Assembly (NCBI RefSeq): GCF_018069875.1
Contig: NZ_JAGQDF010000002.1
Location: 186,001 to 250,000 of the forward strand
Origin: Ideonella alba
GTDB taxonomy: Bacteria; Pseudomonadota; Gammaproteobacteria; Burkholderiales; Burkholderiaceae_C
DNA length: 64,000 nucleotides
Direction: 5' to 3'
Shown: positions 36,053 through 47,650 of the stretch, piece after piece
How the letters are laid out: each line of letters opens with the position of its first letter
Position numbering within the stretch: position 1 is the first letter of the stretch
Notes under the pieces: generated by a model
Database searches by the model: none
Told to the model about the DNA's origin: nothing
What the model saw: only the letters and a program-made list of their open reading frames with translations
Position numbers and translations under genes: made by a program

Positions 36053-37842
36053 CAGAAGGCCTCCAGCGCCATGGCGGTGACACCGGCGTGGCCGTCGACG
36101 ATGCTTTCGCGCAGGCCGGCGGTGCGGGTCAGCAGGTGGTCGGCGTAGAAGCGCGCAGTGGCGATCTTGGCCTGCATGAAGGCCACATCATCACCCGCGG
36201 CCAGGCGGTCTTCGGCCGCCATCAGTGCCCGCCCCATCTGCCAGCCGGCCATCAGGTTGCCGGCCAGCATCAGGTAGTTCACGCTGCCAGCGAACACGGC
36301 GTTGGGGCTGGCCTTGGTCTGACCGGCGACGAAGTCGACCACCGCCAGGAAATCGGCGCGCGCGGCGGCCAGGCGCCTGGCGAAGGCCTTCGCGTCGGCG
36401 CTGGGACGCGCAGCCAGGGCTTCCTCGGTGGCCGCGATCTGCGCCGCGATGGCCTTGGCGGTCTGGCCGCCGTCGCGCGCGGTCTTGCGGCCGATCAGGT
36501 CGTTGGCCTGGATCGCGGTGGTGCCTTCGTAGATGGTCAGGATCTTGGCGTCGCGGTAGTGTTGGGCGGCGCCGGTTTCCTCGATGAAGCCCATGCCGCC
36601 ATGCACCTGCACGCCCAGGCTGGTGACCTCCAGGCTGGTTTCGGTGGAGTAGCCCTTGACCAGGGGCACCATGAACTCGTAGAAGGCCTGGTTCTGCTGG
36701 CGCACGGCCGCGTCGGGGTGGTGGTGCGCGGCGTCATAGGCGGCGGCGGCCACCAGCGACATCGCGCGACAGCCCTCGGCGGTGGCACGCATCGTCAGCA
36801 GCATGCGGCGCACGTCGGGGTGGTGGATGATGGCCGCAGCGCCCGGCACCGAGCCGTCCACCGGACGCGACTGCACGCGGTCGCGGGCATAGGCCACGGC
36901 GCGCTGGTAGGCGCGGTCCGACACCGCCAGGCCCTGGACGCCCACGCCAAAGCGCGCCGCGTTCATCATCACGAACATGTACTCCAGGCCGCGGTTCTCC
37001 TGGCCCACCAGGTAGCCCACCGCGCCGCCGTTGTCACCGAACTGCAGCACCGCGGTGGGGCTGGCCTTGATGCCCATCTTGTGCTCGATGCTGACGCAGT
37101 GCACGTCGTTGCGCGGGCCCAGCGAGCCGTCGGCGTTGACCAGGAACTTCGGGCAGATGAACAGCGAGATGCCCTTGACGCCTTCCGGCGCCCCGACCAC
37201 GCGGGCCAGCACCAGATGGACGATGTTCTCGGCCATGTCGTGCTCACCCCAGGTGATGAAGATCTTGGTGCCGAAGATGCGGTAGCTGCCGTCGGGCTGC
37301 GGCTCGGCACGGGTGCGCACCGCGGCCAGGTCGGAGCCGGCCTGCGGCTCGGTCAGGTTCATCGTGCCGGTCCAGGTGCCGTCGATCATCTTCGGGATGA
37401 AGGTGGCCTTCTGCTCGTCGGAGCCGGCGGTCAGCAGGGCCTCGATCGCGCCGTCGGTCAGCAGGGGGCACAGCGCGAAGCTCAGGTTGGCCGCATTGAC
37501 CATCTCCTGGCAGGCGGCGTGGATCAGCTTGGGCAGCCCCTGGCCACCCACATCCGCCGGGTGGTGCAGGCCCTGCCAGCCGCCCTGGGTGTACTGGTCG
37601 AAAGCAGCCTTGAAACCGGGCGTGGCGTGGACCTTGCCGTCGCTGAAGTGCGAGGGATTGATGTCGCCTTCCCAGTTCAGCGGCGCGACCACATCCTCGT
37701 TGAGCTTGGCGCACTCCTCCAGCACGGCCTGGGCGGTGTCATAGCCCGCGTCCTCGAAGCCGGGCAACTGGGCGATGGCGTCGATGTTGGCGAGTTCCTT
37801 CATCGCGAACAGCATGTCCTTGACGGGGGCGCGGTAGCTCAT
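36052..37842 (-). CDS. Acyl-CoA dehydrogenase (long, DmdC/AidB-like type)
   Basis: A 596-residue flavoenzyme that oxidises an acyl-CoA, passing electrons to ETF. It has the N-terminal extension of the long subfamily (MSYRAPVKDMLFAMKELA), the FAD/substrate-binding NLTEPQAGSDLAAVRTRA, SIEHKMGIKASPTAVLQF, and the helical C-terminal domain with VHGGMGFIEETGAAQHYRDAKI. A further C-terminal DUF4392-like helical part follows. The substrate is not determined; 3-methylmercaptopropionyl-CoA dehydrogenase is one family member. Just upstream of it lies etfBA, which supplies its electron acceptor. Confidence 0.93.
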   Translation of the reverse strand: MSYRAPVKDMLFAMKELANIDAIAQLPGFEDAGYDTAQAVLEECAKLNEDVVAPLNWEGDINPSHFSDGKVHATPGFKAAFDQYTQGGWQGLHHPADVGGQGLPKLIHAACQEMVNAANLSFALCPLLTDGAIEALLTAGSDEQKATFIPKMIDGTWTGTMNLTEPQAGSDLAAVRTRAEPQPDGSYRIFGTKIFITWGEHDMAENIVHLVLARVVGAPEGVKGISLFICPKFLVNADGSLGPRNDVHCVSIEHKMGIKASPTAVLQFGDNGGAVGYLVGQENRGLEYMFVMMNAARFGVGVQGLAVSDRAYQRAVAYARDRVQSRPVDGSVPGAAAIIHHPDVRRMLLTMRATAEGCRAMSLVAAAAYDAAHHHPDAAVRQQNQAFYEFMVPLVKGYSTETSLEVTSLGVQVHGGMGFIEETGAAQHYRDAKILTIYEGTTAIQANDLIGRKTARDGGQTAKAIAAQIAATEEALAARPSADAKAFARRLAAARADFLAVVDFVAGQTKASPNAVFAGSVNYLMLAGNLMAGWQMGRALMAAEDRLAAGDDVAFMQAKIATARFYADHLLTRTAGLRESIVDGHAGVTAMALEAF

Positions 37843-37870
37843 GGGATGTCTCCGGGAAAGGCAGGGGGCG

Positions 37871-37900
37871 AAAGAAAGGGCGCCACGACGGGCGCCCTTG
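37871..37900 (-). terminator. Terminator of etfBA
   Basis: On the minus strand AAGGGCGCC/GGCGCCCTT with a loop GACGTCGT-like centre is followed by TCTTTC. It lies about 40 bp after the etfA stop. Confidence 0.7.
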
Positions 37901-37941
37901 CTGTGTTGGCGAGGGCCGCGCTGCGGCCCCTCAGGCGCGGA

Positions 37942-38874
37942 TCAGAGGGCGTTGATCAGCTCGGGCACGGCGGCGAACAGGTCGGCCTCCAGGCCGTAGT
38001 CGGCGACGCTGAAGATCGGCGCTTCCGGATCCTTGTTGATCGCGACGATCACCTTGGAGTCCTTCATGCCCGCGAGGTGCTGGATCGCACCGCTGATGCC
38101 GCAGGCGATGTAGAGCTGCGGCGCGACGATCTTGCCGGTCTGGCCGACCTGCCAGTCGTTCGGTGCGTAGCCGGCGTCCACCGCGGCGCGGCTGGCGCCC
38201 AGTGCGGCGCCCAGCTTGTCGGCCAGCGGCGTCAGCACCTCGTTGAACTTCTCGCTGCTGCCCATCGCGCGGCCACCCGAGACGATGATCTTGGCGGCGG
38301 TCAGCTCGGGGCGGTCGCTCTTGGCGATTTCGCGGCCGATGAAGCTGCTCCTGGGCGCGGCGGCGGTCGCGGCGACGGTCTCGACGGCCGCCGAGCCACC
38401 CGTGGCCGCAGCAGCGTCGAAGCCGGTGGTGCGCACCGTGATCACCTTGACCGCGTCGGCGCTCTGCACCGTGGCGATCGCGTTGCCCGCGTAGATCGGA
38501 CGCTCGAAGGTGTCGGCCGACACCACCTTGGTGACGTCGGACAGCTGCGCCACGTCCAGCTTGGCGGCCACACGCGGCGCGACGTTCTTGCCGTTGGCGG
38601 TGGAGGCAAACAGGATGTGGCTGTAGCCGGAAGCGATGGCCAGGACCTGCGCGGCCACGGCCTCGGCCAGCTGGTCGCCCAGGCTCGCACCATCGGCGTG
38701 CAGCACCTTGGCCACACCGGCGATCTGCGCGGCCGCAGCCGCAGCGGCGGCGGCGTTGTGGCCGGCCACCAGCACATGCACATCCCCACCGCAGGCCGCA
38801 GCGGCGGTCACGGTGTTCAGCGTGGCGCCCTTGACGCTGGCGTTGTCGTGTTCAGCAATGACGAGGACGCTCAT
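37942..38874 (-). CDS. etfA: Electron transfer flavoprotein alpha subunit
   Basis: A 310-residue subunit holding FAD, transferring electrons from acyl-CoA dehydrogenases to ETF-ubiquinone oxidoreductase. The C-terminal FAD domain (from about 190) has [32 protein letters not shown] and [20 protein letters not shown], all typical. An Ala-rich stretch lies at about 60-70. The ATG is one base after the etfB stop. Confidence 0.97.
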   Translation of the reverse strand: MSVLVIAEHDNASVKGATLNTVTAAAACGGDVHVLVAGHNAAAAAAAAAQIAGVAKVLHADGASLGDQLAEAVAAQVLAIASGYSHILFASTANGKNVAPRVAAKLDVAQLSDVTKVVSADTFERPIYAGNAIATVQSADAVKVITVRTTGFDAAAATGGSAAVETVAATAAAPRSSFIGREIAKSDRPELTAAKIIVSGGRAMGSSEKFNEVLTPLADKLGAALGASRAAVDAGYAPNDWQVGQTGKIVAPQLYIACGISGAIQHLAGMKDSKVIVAINKDPEAPIFSVADYGLEADLFAAVPELINAL

Positions 38875-38875
38875 C

Positions 38876-39625
38876 TCAGATCACCTTCGCTTCGTTCTTC
38901 AGCTTGCTCACCAGGGTGGCCACATCGGGCACCTTCACACCGGCGCCGCGCTGCGGCGGCTCGGAGACCTTGAGCGTCTTGATGCGCGGGGTCACGTCCA
39001 CCCCCAGGTCGGCCGGCTTGACCGTCTCCAGGGGCTTTTTCTTGGCCTTCATGATGTTGGGCAGCGTGACGTAGCGCGGCTCATTGAGGCGCAGGTCGGT
39101 GGTGATCACCGCCGGCAGGGACAGCTTGAGCGTCTCCAGGCCGCCGTCGACCTCGCGGGTGACGGTGGCGGCGCCATCGGCCACCTCGACCTTGGACGCG
39201 AAGGTGGCCTGCGGCAGGTCGGCCAGCGCGGCCAGCATCTGGCCGGTCTGGTTGCAGTCGTCGTCGATCGCCTGCTTGCCCAGGATCACCAGGCCCGGCT
39301 GCTCCTTGTCGACCAGGGCCTTGAGCAGCTTGGCCACGGCCAGCGGCTGCAGCTCGGCATCGGTCTCGACCAGGATGGCGCGGTCGGCGCCGATGGCCAT
39401 CGCGGTGCGCAGGGTTTCCTGGCACTGCGTGACGCCGCAGGAGACGGCGATGACTTCGGTCACGGCGCCCTTTTCCTTCAGGCGCACCGCCTCTTCGACG
39501 GCGATCTCGTCAAAGGGGTTCATGCTCATCTTGACGTTGGCGATGTCCACCCCCGTGCCGTCGGACTTCACGCGAACCTTCACGTTGTAGTCGACGACGC
39601 GCTTGACGGGTACCAGTACCTTCAT
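38876..39625 (-). CDS. etfB: Electron transfer flavoprotein beta subunit
   Basis: A 249-residue AMP-binding subunit paired with EtfA. Typical features are [19 protein letters not shown], the [15 protein letters not shown] segment and the C-terminal recognition loop region [13 protein letters not shown]. An AGGAG lies nine nt before the ATG. A palindromic operator-like site lies about 37 bp upstream. Confidence 0.97.
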   Translation of the reverse strand: MKVLVPVKRVVDYNVKVRVKSDGTGVDIANVKMSMNPFDEIAVEEAVRLKEKGAVTEVIAVSCGVTQCQETLRTAMAIGADRAILVETDAELQPLAVAKLLKALVDKEQPGLVILGKQAIDDDCNQTGQMLAALADLPQATFASKVEVADGAATVTREVDGGLETLKLSLPAVITTDLRLNEPRYVTLPNIMKAKKKPLETVKPADLGVDVTPRIKTLKVSEPPQRGAGVKVPDVATLVSKLKNEAKVI

Positions 39626-39661
39626 GCTGCGTTGCTCCTGTCGGATGTCGAGGTTGTTGAA

Positions 39662-39677
39662 TTGACGTTAACGTAAA
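39662..39677. promoter_or_regulatory. Palindromic operator-like site upstream of etfBA
   Basis: TTGACGTTAACGTAAA contains the perfect palindrome ACGTTAACGT (39665-39674), with near-symmetric flanks (14 of 16 bases). The position between promoter region and start codon suits a regulator of acyl-CoA/branched-chain catabolism. The layout resembles MerR-type LiuR sites by recollection, not by search. Confidence 0.55.
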
Positions 39678-39766
39678 CCAAGTGATTCTAGGGGCGATGC
39701 GCGCTCCGCAGGCGTTGCCCTCGTGGAAACTCGCTGAATGCGGCCCTCAGGCTGACTCTTTTAAAT

Positions 39767-39776
39767 CGAACGTTCG
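39767..39776. promoter_or_regulatory. Palindrome CGAACGTTCG between etfB and murI
   Basis: A perfect 10-bp palindrome in an AT-rich setting, with TATTTT immediately downstream on the plus strand. It could be an operator for either etfBA or murI; the flanking TTTTAAAT/TATTTTAA segments look like promoter DNA. Confidence 0.45.
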
Positions 39777-39865
39777 TGCTATTTTAAGGGTCCGCCAGCC
39801 ACCACCGCAAGCCATCCTGGTGAAAACCCGTGGGTGCGCTGCCAGCGGTTAGACTGCCGGCCGCC

Positions 39866-40675
39866 ATGTCCGTCCTGCCCACCCTGCCCCGCACCATCGG
39901 CGTCTTCGATTCGGGGGTGGGTGGCCTGTCGGTGCTGCGTGCGTTGCACCGCTTGCGACCCGAGCACCCGCTGCATTACCTCGCGGACTCGGCCCACGCA
40001 CCCTATGGGGACCGCGATCCAGCCTTCGTCGCCCAGCGCAGCCTGCGCCTGGCCGAACACCTGCTGGCGCATGGCGCGGCCATGCTGGTCGTGGCCTGCA
40101 ACACCGCCACCGCCTGGGCCATCGACGCACTGCGGCAGCGCTACCCGCAGCTGCCCCTGGTCGGCGTGGAGCCGGGCGTCAAGCCGGCCGCCGCGATGTC
40201 GCAGCGCCGCCGCATCGCGGTGATGGCCACCACGGCCACGCTGGCGAGCCCGCGCTTCGCGCTGCTGGTCGAGCGCCACGCACCCGGCTGCGAGGTGCTC
40301 CGCGTGCCCTGCCCCGGCCTGGCTGCTGCGATCGAGCGCGGTGACGACGGCCGCGACGAGGTGGAAGCCCTGCTCGACCGCCACCTGCACCCGCTGCAGG
40401 ACAGCGGCATCGACGTGATGGTGCTGGGCTGCACCCACTACCCCTTCGTGGCCGAGCGCATCGCGCTGCGCTTGCCGCCGCAGGTGCACCTGCTGGACAC
40501 CGCCGACGCCGTGGCCCGCCAGGCACTGCGCCTGCTGGGCGAGGCGCCACAGACACCAACGCCCCATCCTTGGCCGGCCCTGCGGCTGGAGAACACCGGG
40601 GACCCGGCGGTGCTGGAGCGCATGGCGCGCAGCTGGCTGCAGGTGGACGTCACCGCCCGGCGCTGCAACGCCTGA
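39866..40675 (+). CDS. murI: Glutamate racemase
   Basis: A 269-residue enzyme that makes D-glutamate for peptidoglycan. The two catalytic Cys are in VACNTATA (about residue 73) and GCTHYP (about 191), with the N-terminal IGVFDSGVGGLSVLRAL motif and HYLADSAHAPYGDRD. The ATG at 39866 is chosen; a GTG at 39830 would add 12 residues without family support. Confidence 0.96.
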   Translation: MSVLPTLPRTIGVFDSGVGGLSVLRALHRLRPEHPLHYLADSAHAPYGDRDPAFVAQRSLRLAEHLLAHGAAMLVVACNTATAWAIDALRQRYPQLPLVGVEPGVKPAAAMSQRRRIAVMATTATLASPRFALLVERHAPGCEVLRVPCPGLAAAIERGDDGRDEVEALLDRHLHPLQDSGIDVMVLGCTHYPFVAERIALRLPPQVHLLDTADAVARQALRLLGEAPQTPTPHPWPALRLENTGDPAVLERMARSWLQVDVTARRCNA

Positions 40676-40686
40676 GCGACGACCCC

Positions 40687-40775
40687 TGGTGCCCGGAACC
40701 GGACTCGAACCGGTACGTCCGTTGCCGGACTGCGGAGTTTAAGTCCGCTGCGTCTACCAATTTCGCCATCCGGGC
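40687..40775 (-). tRNA. tRNA-Leu(UAA)
   Basis: An 89-nt class II tRNA with encoded CCA. The anticodon stem GCGGA/TCCGC encloses the loop CTTAAAC (anticodon TAA). The acceptor GCCCGGA pairs with TCCGGGC, and a long variable arm is present. A minus-strand TATCAT hexamer at 40793-40798 may be its -10 box. Confidence 0.97.
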
Positions 40776-40834
40776 GCGGACAGCTGTGGCCGATGATAAG
40801 CGCGCCCTGCGCGCGCCACGGCCCTGAAACGACG

Positions 40835-40866
40835 AGGCGGCCGGACCCGGGAGGGTGCGGCCGCCT
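40835..40866 (-). terminator. Possible terminator between tRNA-Gly copy 1 and tRNA-Leu(UAA)
   Basis: A long stem AGGCGGCCG/CGGCCGCCT lies 10 bp past the last tRNA-Gly. On the minus strand it is followed by CGTCGTTTC, a weak T tract. Confidence 0.4.
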
Positions 40867-40875
40867 GCGCGTGAC

Positions 40876-40951
40876 TGGAGCGGGAAACGAGGCTCGAACT
40901 CGCGACCTCAACCTTGGCAAGGTTGCGCTCTACCAACTGAGCTATTCCCGC
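40876..40951 (-). tRNA. tRNA-Gly(GCC), copy 1
   Basis: A 76-nt tRNA with encoded CCA. The acceptor GCGGGAA pairs with TTCCCGC, and the anticodon loop TTGCCAA gives anticodon GCC. Identical to the three other copies in the cluster. Confidence 0.98.
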
Positions 40952-40954
40952 ATC

Positions 40955-41030
40955 TGGAGCGGGAAACGAGGCTCGAACTCGCGACCTCAACCTTGGCAAG
41001 GTTGCGCTCTACCAACTGAGCTATTCCCGC
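40955..41030 (-). tRNA. tRNA-Gly(GCC), copy 2
   Basis: Identical 76-nt tRNA-Gly(GCC), only 3 bp from copy 1, so both must be cut from one precursor. Confidence 0.98.
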
Positions 41031-41046
41031 TTGGGATGCGTAGGCC

Positions 41047-41083
41047 GGTGGGCCCCGCCGGTGCGCCCGAGGGCCCACCGGTT
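41047..41083. repeat. Inverted repeat between tRNA-Gly copies 2 and 3
   Basis: CCGGTGGGCCC and GGGCCCACCGG form an 11-bp stem with a GC-rich loop and no T run. It may guide processing or partly terminate the tRNA precursor. Confidence 0.5.
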
Positions 41084-41090
41084 GGTGATC

Positions 41091-41166
41091 TGGAGCGGGA
41101 AACGAGGCTCGAACTCGCGACCTCAACCTTGGCAAGGTTGCGCTCTACCAACTGAGCTATTCCCGC
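41091..41166 (-). tRNA. tRNA-Gly(GCC), copy 3
   Basis: Identical 76-nt tRNA-Gly(GCC) with encoded CCA, 15 bp downstream of tRNA-Cys on the minus strand. Confidence 0.98.
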
Positions 41167-41181
41167 ATGGCTTCAGGAGAC

Positions 41182-41255
41182 TGGAGGCGCGATCCAGAGT
41201 CGAACTGGACTAGACGGATTTGCAATCCGTTGCATAACCGCTTTGCTATCGCGCC
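41182..41255 (-). tRNA. tRNA-Cys(GCA)
   Basis: A 74-nt tRNA with the acceptor GGCGCGA paired to TCGCGCC. The anticodon stem ACGGA/TCCGT encloses the loop TTGCAAA (anticodon GCA), and CCA is encoded. Confidence 0.97.
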
Positions 41256-41300
41256 TTCGGATTCCCGAAGGAGGCGTGCGCCGCCAGGCTCCCCCGATGA

Positions 41301-41323
41301 AAAAGGGAAGCCGGGGCTTCCCT
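41301..41323 (-). terminator. Terminator after tRNA-Gly copy 4
   Basis: On the minus strand GGGAAGCC/GGCTTCCC-type stem (loop CCG region) followed by TTTTTC. It separates tRNA-Gly copy 4 from the downstream Cys/Gly tRNAs, so some of these may have separate transcripts. Confidence 0.75.
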
Positions 41324-41333
41324 CTTGGGCATC

Positions 41334-41409
41334 TGGAGCGGGAAACGAGGCTCGAACTCGCGACCTCAACCTTGGCAAGGTTGCGCTCTACCAACTGAGC
41401 TATTCCCGC
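41334..41409 (-). tRNA. tRNA-Gly(GCC), copy 4
   Basis: The first tRNA of the cluster on the minus strand, identical to the other three Gly copies. A strong promoter lies about 100 bp upstream. Confidence 0.98.
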
Positions 41410-41508
41410 TTGGGGTTCCTCTCGGAACACACTCGCCGCTGACGCGCTTGGTGTCGCTCGGCCTGCCGCTCTTTTGCAAGAGCCGCCTGCCGCAGCAGCG
41501 AAGCTCGC

Positions 41509-41537
41509 ATTATAGGCAAAAACATGGCCGCTATGAA
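41509..41537 (-). promoter_or_regulatory. Promoter of the tRNA-Gly/Cys cluster
   Basis: A perfect -10 TATAAT (41514-41509) and -35 TTCATA (41537-41532) are separated by 17 bp. The -35 box is the loop of the lon terminator hairpin and the spacer contains the descending arm and T run. Confidence 0.65.
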
Positions 41538-41553
41538 GCGGCCATGACTTTTT
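41518..41553 (-). terminator. Terminator of lon
   Basis: On the minus strand ATGGCCGC/GCGGCCAT with loop TTCATA is followed by GTTTTTG. A T run on the opposite strand as well makes it potentially bidirectional. It lies about 20 bp past the lon stop codon. Confidence 0.88.
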
Positions 41554-41566
41554 TTCGGCGAGTGGA

Positions 41567-43987
<2,421 letters not shown>

Positions 43988-44092
43988 CAAGGGCCTCACT
44001 TTCTCGAACCCATCTGGGGGCCGAGCGGATGATTGCAAGTGACCAGCGTCATCGGGGGCTGGTCGATCTGGGGGGTGAGGCGGTGGCGAGGG

Positions 44093-45361
44093 TCAGGCGC
44101 TGGCCTTGGCCTGCTCGCGGTACACCAGCAAAGGCTTGCCACCTTCGTCGATGATGTGCTCGTCGACCACCACCTTGGCCACGCCGTCCAGCGTGGGCAG
44201 GTCGAACATGGTGTCGATCAGCGCCTGCTCCATGATGGACCGCAGGCCCCGGGCGCCGGTCTTGCGCCTGAGCGCACGGCGGGCGATCGCGGCCAGCGCG
44301 GACGGCCGGATCTCCAGCTCCACACCGTCCATCGAGAAGAGTTTCTGGTACTGCTTGACCAGCGCGTTCTTGGGCTCGACCAGGATTTGCACCAGCGCGT
44401 CCTCGGTCAGTTCGCCCAGCGTGGCGACCACTGGCAGGCGGCCGACCAGTTCGGGGATCAGGCCGAAGCGCACCAGGTCTTCGGGCTCGACGTTGCGGAA
44501 CAGCTCGGAGGCGCGCTTCTCCGACTTGCTGTGCACCGTGGCGCCGAAACCGATGCCCGACTTCTCGGTGCGGTTCTGGATCACCTTCTCCAGGCCATCA
44601 AAAGCGCCGCCGCAGATGAACAGGATGTTGGTGGTGTCGATCTGCAGGAAGTCCTGGTTCGGGTGCTTGCGCCCGCCCTGCGGCGGCACGCTGGCCATCG
44701 TGCCCTCGACCAGCTTCAGCAGCGCCTGCTGCACGCCTTCACCCGAGACATCGCGGGTGATGCTGGGGTTGTCGGACTTGCGGGTGATCTTGTCGATCTC
44801 GTCGATGTAGACGATGCCGCGCTGCGCCCGTTCCACATCGTAGTTGCAGTTCTGCAGCAGCTTCTGGATGATGTTCTCGACATCCTCGCCCACGTAGCCG
44901 GCTTCGGTCAGCGTGGTGGCGTCGGCGATCACGAAGGGCACGTTCAGCAGGCGGGCCAGCGTCTGCGCCAGCAGCGTCTTGCCCGAGCCGGTGGGGCCGA
45001 TCAGCAGGATGTTGCTCTTGGCCAGCTCCACCTCGTCCTTCGAACCACCCAGGTGCTTCAGGCGCTTGTAGTGGTTGTAGACCGCCACCGCCAGCGTGCG
45101 CTTGGCGGCCTCCTGGCCGATCACGTACTGGTCCAGGCTGGACTTGATCTCGGTGGGCGTGGGCAGGTCGGACTTGGCCGCCTTGGCGGTCGGGCTGTCC
45201 GCCGGCACCTCGTCACGGATGATGTCGTTGCACAGCTCGATGCACTCGTCGCAGATGAAGACCGACGGCCCGGCGATGAGCTTCTTGACCTCGTGCTGAT
45301 TCTTCCCGCAGAAAGAGCAGTGGAGGACCTTTTCGGCAGAAGTGCCTTTCTTCTCGGGCAT
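44093..45361 (-). CDS. clpX: ClpX, ATPase subunit of ClpXP
   Basis: A 422-residue AAA+ unfoldase that feeds substrates to ClpP. The N-terminal zinc finger has four Cys (CSFCGKN and CDECIELC, about residues 16-44). Walker A GPTGSGKT lies near 118-125, the pore loop AGYVGEDVE near 153-161 and Walker B VYIDEIDK near 185-192. The IGF loop that docks with ClpP is in KSGIGFGA. It lies 97 bp downstream of clpP. Confidence 0.98.
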   Translation of the reverse strand: MPEKKGTSAEKVLHCSFCGKNQHEVKKLIAGPSVFICDECIELCNDIIRDEVPADSPTAKAAKSDLPTPTEIKSSLDQYVIGQEAAKRTLAVAVYNHYKRLKHLGGSKDEVELAKSNILLIGPTGSGKTLLAQTLARLLNVPFVIADATTLTEAGYVGEDVENIIQKLLQNCNYDVERAQRGIVYIDEIDKITRKSDNPSITRDVSGEGVQQALLKLVEGTMASVPPQGGRKHPNQDFLQIDTTNILFICGGAFDGLEKVIQNRTEKSGIGFGATVHSKSEKRASELFRNVEPEDLVRFGLIPELVGRLPVVATLGELTEDALVQILVEPKNALVKQYQKLFSMDGVELEIRPSALAAIARRALRRKTGARGLRSIMEQALIDTMFDLPTLDGVAKVVVDEHIIDEGGKPLLVYREQAKASA

Positions 45362-45458
45362 GGGCTCGGCTGGCTGGGGAAGTGGTCGGTCAATGATAGT
45401 GCAAGTACGGATCCCCCTCCGGGTGCGAAAAGAGGGGGAAATCCGCCCGCGGCCCGGC

Positions 45459-46067
45459 TCAGCCGCGCTTGTCGAGGACCTGGTCGATCAGGCCATAGGC
45501 CTGGGCTTCGGCCGCACTCATGTAGTAGTCGCGCTCGGTGTCGGCCTGGATCTTCTCCAGCGGCTGGCCGCTGCGCTCGGCCAGGATGCGGTTGAGCTGC
45601 TCGCGGGTCTTGAGGATCTCGCGGGCGTGGATCTCGATGTCGGTGGCCTGGCCCTGGGCGCCGCCCAGCGGCTGGTGGATCATGATCTTGCTGTTGGGCA
45701 GCGAGAAACGCTTGCCCTTGGCGCCGGCCGCCAGCAGGAAGGCGCCCATGCTGGCCGCCATGCCCATGCACATCGTGGAGACGTCGGGCTTGATGAACTG
45801 CATGGTGTCGAAGATCGACATGCCGGCGCTGACGCTGCCGCCCGGCGAGTTGATGTAGAACGAGATGTCCTTGTCGGGGTTCTCGCTCTCCAGGAACAGC
45901 AGCTGGGCCACCACCAGGTTGGCGCTCTGGTCATTCACCGGGCCGACCAGGAAGACGATGCGCTCGCGCAGCAGACGCGAGTAGATGTCGTAGGCGCGCT
46001 CGCCGCGGCCCGACTGCTCGATGACCATCGGGACCATGCCCAGGGCTTGGGTGTCCAGTGCACTCAT
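45459..46067 (-). CDS. clpP: ClpP, protease subunit of ClpXP
   Basis: A 202-residue tetradecameric serine protease. The catalytic Ser is in [12 protein letters not shown] and the His in IMIHQPLGG, with the oxyanion-loop [10 protein letters not shown]. The start ATG at 46067 has AAGGA upstream and gives the family length; a longer frame extends through the tig terminator and is not supported. Confidence 0.97.
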   Translation of the reverse strand: MSALDTQALGMVPMVIEQSGRGERAYDIYSRLLRERIVFLVGPVNDQSANLVVAQLLFLESENPDKDISFYINSPGGSVSAGMSIFDTMQFIKPDVSTMCMGMAASMGAFLLAAGAKGKRFSLPNSKIMIHQPLGGAQGQATDIEIHAREILKTREQLNRILAERSGQPLEKIQADTERDYYMSAAEAQAYGLIDQVLDKRG

Positions 46068-46139
46068 GGATGTCCTTGAGAAGAGAACGTTGCGAAGGAT
46101 GTGCCCATTATGCGGCGCTGCGCGATGCCCCTGATCCAG

Positions 46140-46168
46140 AAAAAAGCCCGGCATGGTGGCCGGGCTGA
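46140..46168 (-). terminator. Terminator of tig
   Basis: On the minus strand AGCCCGGC/GCCGGGCT with loop CACCAT-like centre is followed by TTTTTT. It means clpP needs its own promoter; a CATAAT hexamer lies about 40 bp before its ATG. Confidence 0.92.
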
Positions 46169-46206
46169 TTTGGTGCGCGCGCAGGCAGGTGCGCGCTGGG
46201 GCGGCA

Positions 46207-47517
46207 TCAGGAGGCCGACATCAGCTCCTCGAAGGGCAGCTGCTTGTCGGTGACCTTGGCCTGGGCCAGCACGAAGGCGGTGACGTTGTTCTCGATCACC
46301 ACGGCCTCGACCTCGGCCATGCGCTCGCGGTCGGACAGGTACCAGCGGATCACCTCGGCCGGCTTCTCGTAGCTCTGGGCCATCTCCTCGATGTGGGCCT
46401 GGAGCTGCTCGGGCTTGGCCTGCAGGTTGTGGGCCTTGACCAGTTCGGCCACCACCAGGCCCAGGCGCACGCGGCGCTCGGCCTGCGGCTGGAAGATCTC
46501 CTTGGGGATCGGGGCCTTGTCAGCGTCCTTGACGCCGCGCGCCTTCAGGTCGGCGCGGGCGCCTTCGGCCAGGCGCTCCAGCTCGTTGTCGACCAGGGCC
46601 TTGGGCAGGTCCAGCTCGGCCACCTTGACCAGCGCGTCCATCGCGGCGGCCTTGTTGCGGGCCAGCACGCGGAACTTGACCTCGCGCTCGAGGTTCTTGC
46701 GCACATCGGCGCGCAGCGCCTCGACCGTGCCCTCGGCGATGCCCAGCGACTTGGCGAACTCAGGCGTCACCTCGGGCAGGTGCTGGGCCTCGATCTTCTT
46801 CATCGTGACCAGGAAGTCGGCTTCCTTGCCGGCCACATCCTGGCCGTGGTAGTCGGCCGGGAACTGCAGCGGGAAGGTCTTGCTCTCGCCCACCTTCATG
46901 CCGCGCACCGCGGCGTCGAACTGCTCGAGCATCTGGCCTTCGCCAACCAGGAACTGGAAGGCCTCGGCCTTGCCGCCGGCGAAGGGCTCGCCGTCGATCT
47001 TGCCTTCGAAGTCGATGGTCACGCGGTCACCGGCCTGGGCGCCTTCGGCGGCCGGGCGCTGGGCGAAGCTGCGGCGCTGCTTGCGCAGGATCTCGATCGT
47101 GCGATCGACAGCGGCCTCGTCGACCTCGGCGTTGACGCGCTCGACCTCGGCGGTGGCCAGGTCACCGAGCTTGACCTCGGGGTAGACCTCGAAGGTGGCG
47201 TCGAACGCCATCGTGCCTTCGGCGGCGCCGTCCTTCTGGCTGATGCTGGGCACGCCGGCCACGCGCAGCTGCGCCTCGCCGGCGGCCTGGGCGAAGGCCT
47301 CGCCGAGCTTGTCGTTCATCACCTCGTACTGGACCGAGTAGCCGTAGCGCTGGGCCACGACCGACATCGGCACCTTGCCGGGGCGGAAGCCATCGGCCTT
47401 GACGGTGCGCGACAGCTTCTTCAGACGGGCCTCGACCTCCGCATTGATGTCGGTGGCCGACAGGTTCAGCGTGATGCGACGCTCCAGCTTCTCGAGGGTT
47501 TCAACAGTGACGGCCAT
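46207..47517 (-). CDS. tig: Trigger factor
   Basis: A 436-residue ribosome-bound chaperone and peptidyl-prolyl isomerase. The ribosome-binding signature FRPGKVP lies near residues 43-49. The FKBP-type domain (about 150-240) follows with [20 protein letters not shown], then the helical C-terminal arms. The ATG at 47517 gives the family N-terminus [13 protein letters not shown]. It is the first gene of the tig-clpP-clpX-lon block. Confidence 0.97.
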   Translation of the reverse strand: MAVTVETLEKLERRITLNLSATDINAEVEARLKKLSRTVKADGFRPGKVPMSVVAQRYGYSVQYEVMNDKLGEAFAQAAGEAQLRVAGVPSISQKDGAAEGTMAFDATFEVYPEVKLGDLATAEVERVNAEVDEAAVDRTIEILRKQRRSFAQRPAAEGAQAGDRVTIDFEGKIDGEPFAGGKAEAFQFLVGEGQMLEQFDAAVRGMKVGESKTFPLQFPADYHGQDVAGKEADFLVTMKKIEAQHLPEVTPEFAKSLGIAEGTVEALRADVRKNLEREVKFRVLARNKAAAMDALVKVAELDLPKALVDNELERLAEGARADLKARGVKDADKAPIPKEIFQPQAERRVRLGLVVAELVKAHNLQAKPEQLQAHIEEMAQSYEKPAEVIRWYLSDRERMAEVEAVVIENNVTAFVLAQAKVTDKQLPFEELMSAS

Positions 47518-47563
47518 GGACAAACTCTGGTGTTGGGGTGTCTCTGAACGTGATCGGTTCCGA

Positions 47564-47650
47564 TGGTGCGCGGAGCCGGACTCGAACCGGCACGCCCGTG
47601 AAGGCGTCAGGACCTAAACCTGGTGCGTCTACCAATTTCGCCACCCGCGC
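47564..47650 (-). tRNA. tRNA-Leu(UAG)
   Basis: An 87-nt class II tRNA with encoded CCA; anticodon loop TTTAGGT (TAG). The acceptor GCGCGGG pairs with TCCGCGC (closing G-T wobble). The anticodon stem CCAGG/CCTGA has an apparent C27-A43 mismatch at its outer pair. The 5' leader and 3' trailer are complementary over 13 of 14 bases. Confidence 0.94.
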
